From Bos javanicus (Eukaryota; Chordata; Mammalia; Artiodactyla; Bovidae): DNA of 64,000 nucleotides. The notes under the pieces are model-generated. The model ran no database searches. It worked only from the letters and a program-made list of their open reading frames with translations, and had not been told where the DNA came from. Positions 58,761 through 64,000 of this stretch are shown here, in pieces (position 1 is the stretch's first letter; each line of letters begins with the position of its first letter). The position numbers were made by a program, and so were the translations under genes. The DNA is taken from NCBI RefSeq assembly GCF_032452875.1, contig NC_083869.1, positions 124,502,001 to 124,566,000 of the forward strand. The letters run 5' to 3'.

Positions 58761-59084
58761 TCTATCTCCTTACACCGATTCAGTCTTCTTTATGAAGACT
58801 GAAGTACAAACCACCGCCTGTCTTTTATCTTCTTTTCTCCCCCTTTGTCTCTCTCACCCACATAAGCTCCCTGAAGGTAGGGCATGTTGCTTATCTCGTA
58901 CCCTGCCGTATCATCAGGCCTGCCAGATGAATAGCAGCTTCTCCATCAACATCTGTGGTACAGATGTCTCAGTCCAGGCCTCCTCAGCTCTCATGGGGAC
59001 CATCACAGCAGCCTCCTGCCCCACCATTCATCCTCCACTTGAGTCAGGATGCTCACAGTAAAGGTGAGTCTGCTCAGGCAGATT

Positions 59085-59290
59085 CGACTCTATCCCTTAT
59101 GATCCTTCCATGGCTCCCCATGGCCATCTGGATAAAAACCAAACTCCTCACACTGGCATTTCATCTGGGTGGCCTCCCTCCCCACTGCGCCCGCCCATCC
59201 TGTCCAATCCCATCTGTGGTTGCCTCAGACACTTGTTCATTCTAGCATGCCCTCCCTCTGAAGAGCCGGCCGCTGTGTTGGTCTGGCAGG
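59085..59290 (+). repeat. L2 LINE fragment
   Basis: CCATGGCTCCCCATGGCCAT and AAAACCAAACTCCTCACACT match the inner L2 3' region. Confidence 0.65.
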
Positions 59291-59558
59291 AATCCTCCCG
59301 ACTGCATACACGCAGTTCCTGCCAGTGTAATACAACGCCCTGGTGTCAGAGCACTGTAATGAAACCAGCTGCCCTTCTGCCCCACCTTGTCTCTACTTCT
59401 CAGCCCTGCTCCCCAGAGCAACCACTTCTAATGTTTTTAAGTTATTCTTCTAGTGATTATCTCCATAATTCTAAATACTATGTTTAAATGTCTATTTCTT
59501 GATGTTATCTATTTTAGACAGTAGCTGTTGAAGTTTGTATTCAGTTAAGTCAGGTTAT

Positions 59559-59772
59559 GGGCTTCCCTGGTGCCTCAGTGGTAAAGAATCCGCCTGCCAG
59601 AGCAGGAGACGTGGGTTCGATCCCTGGGTGGGAAGATCCGCTGGAGAAGGAAATGGCGACCCAGTCCACTATTCTTGCCTGAGAAATCCCATGGACAGGG
59701 AAGCCTGGGGGGACTACAATCCATAGGGCTTTAAGAGTCGGACATGACCTAGTGACTAAACAAAATAACAAA
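59559..59772 (+). repeat. Bov-tA SINE
   Basis: Complete copy flanked by near-identical AAGTCAGGTTATG and AAGTCAGGGTATG. Confidence 0.92.
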
Positions 59773-59774
59773 GT

Positions 59775-60120
59775 CAGGGTATGCACCAGTAACAGACAAT
59801 CCCAAAATCTTGATGGCTTAACACATGAAGAAGCTTTATTTCTTACCCTTGCAGAATCCATTCAGTGTCTCCAGGATATCCATATTCCATGAGGCAGTTC
59901 CAGCCTGCTTCAATCTTGTGGCTCTGCTATCTTAACCCAAGGCTGCCTTGGCCACCACAGAGGGAGAGGGGACAGACACAGTCATCTAAGCTTCAGTCTA
60001 GCTGCAACACAGCACTTTCTCTTGAAGCTGACTGTCCAGAAGTAGTTATATTGGCCTCATCCAATTGCAAGGGACTGAAAAGTAATCTTTTGTGTGTCCA
60101 GAAGGAGGGAGCACCAAGTA
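59775..60120 (-). repeat. Old interspersed repeat, family unresolved
   Basis: CTTGATGGCTTAACACATGA and CCAATTGCAAGGGACTGAAA resemble an old mammalian DNA transposon or MaLR repeat. Confidence 0.4.
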
Positions 60121-60145
60121 CTGGTGAATACTACTAAGTTCCTCC

Positions 60146-60348
60146 TTGTTGTTTAGCTGCTGAATCGTGTCACTCTTTTGTGACCTCAAGGACTGTAGAC
60201 CCCTCTGTTCATGGGATTTCCCACGCAAGAACACTGGAGTGGGTTGCCATTTCCTTCTCCAGGGCATCTTCCCCACCCAGGGATCAAACCTGAATCTCCT
60301 GCATTGCAGGTGGATTCTTTACTACTGAGCCGCCAGGGAAACCCCCAC
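60146..60348 (-). repeat. Bov-tA SINE
   Basis: Reverse copy ending ACTGAGCCGCCAGGGAAAC. Confidence 0.92.
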
Positions 60349-60499
60349 TAAGGCCCTCCACACACAATAAGAATGAACTCTCTTCATCTACCCAGCTTCC
60401 TCTCCATCCTCCCAATATAGTTCTACCACAACTTAAAATTGTTTAGTCAAGTTGATATCCAGAGTTTATTTTTTTTCCAGGGTTTACATTCATGGTTTT

Positions 60500-60698
60500 T
60501 AAAAAAAATTATTTATGTATATTTCTTTGGCTGTGCCAAGGTCTTAGTCGTGGCACACAGGATCTTCAGTCTTCGTCGTGGCATGTGAGTTCTTTGGTTG
60601 TGGCATATGGGATCTAGTGCCTTGACCAGGGATTGAGCCTGGGCGTGCTGTGTTGGGAGCACAGAGTCAGAGCCACCGGACCACCAGAGAAGTCCCCA
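60500..60698 (-). repeat. CHR-2 type SINE
   Basis: GGCTGTGCCAAGGTCTTAGT to GGACCACCAGAGAAGTCCCC. Confidence 0.92.
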
Positions 60699-60835
60699 GG
60701 GCTCACATTCTTATGACTTTCTGGTACTGTCCACTGCTGAGCCAAATGGTATACTATAGTTGTATTGGTTTTTTGGTACTAATTTTTGTTTTTCGTGGAG
60801 TTAAAACCTGCCTCTTTTTGAAAACTGAATATCAT

Positions 60836-61196
60836 ACATTAATGCACATATGCGGAATCTGGAAAAATGGTACAGATGAACCTATTTGCAAGGCAGGAAT
60901 AGAGACACAGACATAGAGTACAGACATGTGGACACGCCGGGGGGAGGGGGGTGGGGTGAACTGGGAGATGGGGACTGACATGAATACACTACCCTGTGTG
61001 AACCAGAGAGTGGGAACCTGCTGTATAATGCAAGGAGCTCAGCTCGGCGCTCTGTGATGACCGAGATGGGTGGGGTATGGGGAGACGGGAGGGAGGGACA
61101 AGAGGGAATATAGGTGTACTCGAAGCTGGTTCACTTTGTTGTACAGCAGAAACCAATACAACGTTGTAAAACAACTGTATCTCAATAAAAAAACAA
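60836..61196 (+). mobile_element. Artiodactyl L1 3' end
   Basis: Contains GGAGCTCAGCTCGGCGCTCT and the end TTGTTGTACAGCAGAAACCA, CAATAAA and an A-rich tail. No ORF remains. Confidence 0.8.
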
Positions 61197-61756
61197 CTGC
61201 TTCTTTTTTAAATTTGCTTACTTCTGTGTACACATTGATAAATCTCTTCAAACACTCCAGCAGACCCACAAAAAGCCTTTTCCGTGCACTCACATAATCT
61301 ATCAAGTTCCTTTTGCTTTTCTAGTGAATCCACTTCCCGGAGCTTCCCTCCTCCTCTCTCAATCTGGAACTGGTTGCTTTTCAGAGCGCTGAACACCTGT
61401 CCTCCTGTGTTAGAGCCCCTGTTTCCTGGCTTACAAGTCTTGTTTATCATGGGTTATGCCCTTGTTTTGGTGGAGCACATCCTCTAGTCACTTCCTAAAG
61501 AAAGGGTACATAGGAAGGAAAAAATTTACACCCTGGCAAGCCAGCAAATGTCTTTCTTCTATTCTCACGTCTGATTTCTTTGACTCTACATAAAATAGTG
61601 GATTGGAAATCATTTCCATCAGAAAATTGATGGCATGGCTCCCTCATCTTCTAGTTTCCAGTGGTGCCACTGAGGTGTCTGAAACCATTTTAATTTCTGA
61701 TGTTTTGTCTGTAGTCTATTCTTCCCGCCTCTGAAACTTTTAGGAGCTTCTCTCTC

Positions 61757-61893
61757 TCTCTCTTTTTAAAATTTAATTCCTTTTAACGCTGTAGGCCACA
61801 CCGCGTGGCATGGGGGAATCTTAGTTCCCTGACCAGGGATCGAACCTCAGGGTTCCCTGCATTGGGAGCACATCTGGATCACCGGGGAAGTCC
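61757..61893 (-). repeat. CHR-2 type SINE, truncated
   Basis: TTAGTTCCCTGACCAGGGAT to GGATCACCGGGGAAGTC, with TAGGAGCTTCTCT and TAGGACCTTCTCT on either side. Confidence 0.88.
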
Positions 61894-62460
61894 TAGGACC
61901 TTCTCTTTACTCCTAGATTTCTGACATTTGTGATGATATGCCGTAAGACAGCTCTTTTTCATTTTTATTGGGCCCTCTCAGTCCAAAGGTTCATGCCCTT
62001 CAGTATAAAACGTCCCCTCATCAGTTCTTCAGTCCTTTCCTCCCCTCTGCTTTCTCTGGAATCCCTGGACAATCCGGTAGTCAGATATTGGGCCTCCTAG
62101 ATTGACTGTCTCCTTTTCTTCTTTTTTATTTGCTGTCTTTGCAGTACATCTTCTGGGAATTTTCATTACCTCTCAACCTTTCTATTGACTTTTTTAAAAC
62201 GTTATTTTGTCTCTCATTTTTATTTCCCAGTGCCTCTTTTTCTCTTATTATTCCTTTTTATATAGCATTTATAGCATCTTATTTCAAGAACGTAATATCT
62301 TCTCTTTTGTCTCTGAGGATACTGACAATTTTTGTCTTGTATTTTTTTCTGCTCTCTGCATGGTCTATCTGCTTCACACATTTTTGTTTATTTGTCTGCT
62401 TTGGCCTCCCTCTGTTATCCCGGAGACTTGGATATCTGGTGATATGTGATCAAAGGTTGC

Positions 62461-62655
62461 CCTTTTCTTTTTAGTGTTTGTTTATGTGGCTGTGTCACGT
62501 CTTAGTTGTAGAATGCGGGATCCTCAATCTTCGTTGCAGTATGCCAGCTCTTTAGATGCAGCATGTGGAGTTTAGTTCTCTGACCAGGGTTTGAATCTGG
62601 GCCCCCTGCATTGGGAGTGTGAAGTCTTAGCCACCGGACCACCAGGGAAGTCCCT
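62461..62655 (-). repeat. CHR-2 type SINE
   Basis: GGCTGTGTCACGTCTTAGTT to GGACCACCAGGGAAGTCCC, with AAAGGTTG at both sides. Confidence 0.9.
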
Positions 62656-63169
62656 AAAGGTTGGCATTTGAGTGAAGCACTAATTAATTAATTGACAACA
62701 TTGGGGGCTGGGGAGTGGCTGTCAACTGGTGTGCTTCATTCTAGGTGGACTGAATGGAGATCTGGCTTTTATTCTAGGAACACTTAAATATCAATGACTG
62801 TAGCTCCCTTCTTTGGGGGCTTCAGAAAAGAATCCTGCCATTTCCTCCCTGGAGAGCACACTTCTGGCTGTCAGGATTCTGGTAGCAGAGCTACCCCTGG
62901 TAGCAGAAGGGGTCTGGAAAGCCATTTTTGTTTCCTTTGGTATCTCGCTGTGACCCTTCCTGTGTCTGCAGCTGCAAATTCAGTCCCCCTAGGTTACCTT
63001 CTCCAAGGAAAACACCCTCCTGCAGAGTGGAGGGGCGGCCACCTGGCTGTGCAGGGTACAAGGGATGGGAAACTAAGGGTCTCACTGTTCTGTCTATAGG
63101 TAATTGATTCCCTACCCCTGTTTTCAGCCCCACATCTCACCCTTGCTCGGCCTGTTCCTCCTGTTCAAA

Positions 63170-63670
63170 TTGCTTTTCATCACCCAAATAGGTGTTGCCA
63201 TCCCTTAACCTGAGACCTAAGAGGTGAAGCGATTTGCCAAGGTCACGTGGCCATGAAACGGCAGGGCTGGTACTTAAATCAGGAAGTCTAGTGCCAACAG
63301 CTGGTAATGACTTTGCTGTTCTGCCCCTCAGTGCTTGCTACCTTCCTCCTCCACTTCCTTCCTCCCCCACATTCCTTGAAAAAGTCAAAGAATGTGAGCT
63401 TATTATTATAAGCTGAAGTTTGTTCACTCATCCAACAGGTATCAGTGGAGCAGCTGGTACGTGCTGGCACTGAGGAAGGGCTACAGGAGTGAAGATGGCA
63501 GTCTGACTTCTTGAAACTTATGATCTTAGGGAGGGGGCAGACACTGAACAAACTGCTGCACTTCTTAAGCAGGGGAGTGATGGGGTTTGACTTATGTGTG
63601 GTTTTCAAAAGGTCATCCTGACGACCGTGTGGGGGCTGGTTGGAGGGCAGAGCAAAAGTGGTTGAGAAAA
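63170..63670 (-). repeat. MIR then L2 fragments
   Basis: 63170-63300 has GATTTGCCAAGGTCACGTGG (reverse MIR); 63410-63670 reads as reverse L2. Confidence 0.6.
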
Positions 63671-63754
63671 CGGACTTCTAGGAAGATAAATTTTATCTCC
63701 CCACATCTCAAAATCCTACTGTTGGTTTCTCATTCTTTTTTTTTTCTATTTCAA

Positions 63755-64000
63755 AAAGTTGTAGATATGACATTGGACCCTTATATCATACCTGATTTAA
63801 AAATTGACTCAAAATGGATGAAAGACCTAGATGTAAGAACTAAAACTATAAAACTCTTAGAAGAAAACAGGGGGAAAGTTTCATGACACTAGATTTGGCA
63901 ACAAAATCTGGGACACGATACCAAAAGCAACAAATTAAAAAATAGATAAACTGGACTACATCAAAATTCAAAGCTTTTATGCATCAAAGGACATGATCAA
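63755..64000 (+). mobile_element. L1 ORF2 C-terminal fragment, runs off the edge
   Basis: Encodes LDPYIIPDLKIDSKWMKDLD and IKLLEENRGK, typical of the L1 ORF2 protein after the reverse transcriptase domain. A frameshift and stops follow, so it is a dead copy. It continues beyond the window. Confidence 0.85.

Larger units (their letters stand above)
58080..58960 (+). repeat. L2 LINE 3' region split by two SINEs
   Basis: L2 pieces at 58190-58290, 58469-58560 and 58763-58960 (AAGCTCCCTGAAGGTAGGGC) are separated by CHR-2 and Bov-tA. Confidence 0.65.
61470..63000 (+). mobile_element. Old LINE-like repeat (L1M-type 3' region) with two CHR-2 insertions
   Basis: About 1.2 kb with landmarks GAGCACATCCTCTAGTCAC, CATCTTCTAGTTTCCAGTGG and GACTTGGATATCTGGTGATA. 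It is interrupted at 61757-61893 and 62461-62655. I recognise the repeat but not its exact name. Confidence 0.5.
55578..64000 (-). other. OPRD1: OPRD1 intron 1 (3' part)
   Basis: Sequence upstream of exon 2 on the minus strand. The receptor's first exon, encoding the N-terminus and TM1, must lie beyond the right edge, because no ORF here encodes it. The long first intron known in other mammals fits this. The stretch is almost entirely MIR, L2, Bov-tA, CHR-2 and L1 material, detailed separately. About 56100-56860 and 57160-57950 show no clear repeat or gene. Confidence 0.9.

Overview
The window is mammalian nuclear DNA from a bovid ruminant, most likely cattle or a close relative. It carries BovB (RTE-type) LINE copies, Bov-tA and Bov-A2 SINEs and CHR-type artiodactyl SINEs, on top of old MIR and L2 elements. 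Coding density is very low and exon boundaries obey GT-AG rules. I see no bacterial or viral genes.

The only protein-coding sequence I can prove is two of the three coding exons of OPRD1, the delta opioid receptor, on the minus strand. Exon 2 is at 55228-55577 and the last coding exon at 51860-52401, separated by a 2.8 kb intron. They join in phase and encode residues 77-372, with the first base of exon 2 completing codon 76. Exon 1 is not in the window; from 55578 to the right edge is intron 1. A long 3' UTR probably runs leftward from 51859, and a well-formed polyadenylation signal lies near 45434-45439.

Left of OPRD1 (downstream in its own direction) are two CpG islands, at about 9650-10450 and 30700-31780. 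Each has minus-strand CCAAT boxes and a minus-strand splice donor. In mammals EPB41 (erythrocyte protein 4.1R) is the next gene after OPRD1 in the same orientation, and it uses several distant alternative first exons. I therefore read the islands as EPB41 alternative promoters and first exons, and 1-9999 and 10451-31405 as EPB41 intron. This rests on position and splice signals, not on coding sequence.

Upstream of the distal island, 33500-34461 holds CACCC, NF-E2/MARE and four GATA motifs. It is a candidate erythroid enhancer, which would suit a red-cell membrane gene. OPRD1 intron 2 contains a plus-strand TATA box with an AP-1/MARE site 19 bp upstream, a possible antisense promoter.

Most of the remaining sequence is transposon-derived. 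Several nested insertions still show clean target-site duplications, the best being Bov-A2 and BovB copies inside a retroviral-type LTR that itself split a MIR. Repeat families were named by eye, so family names are firmer than exact ends. I found no evidence of an undescribed biological system; the most interesting leads are regulatory.
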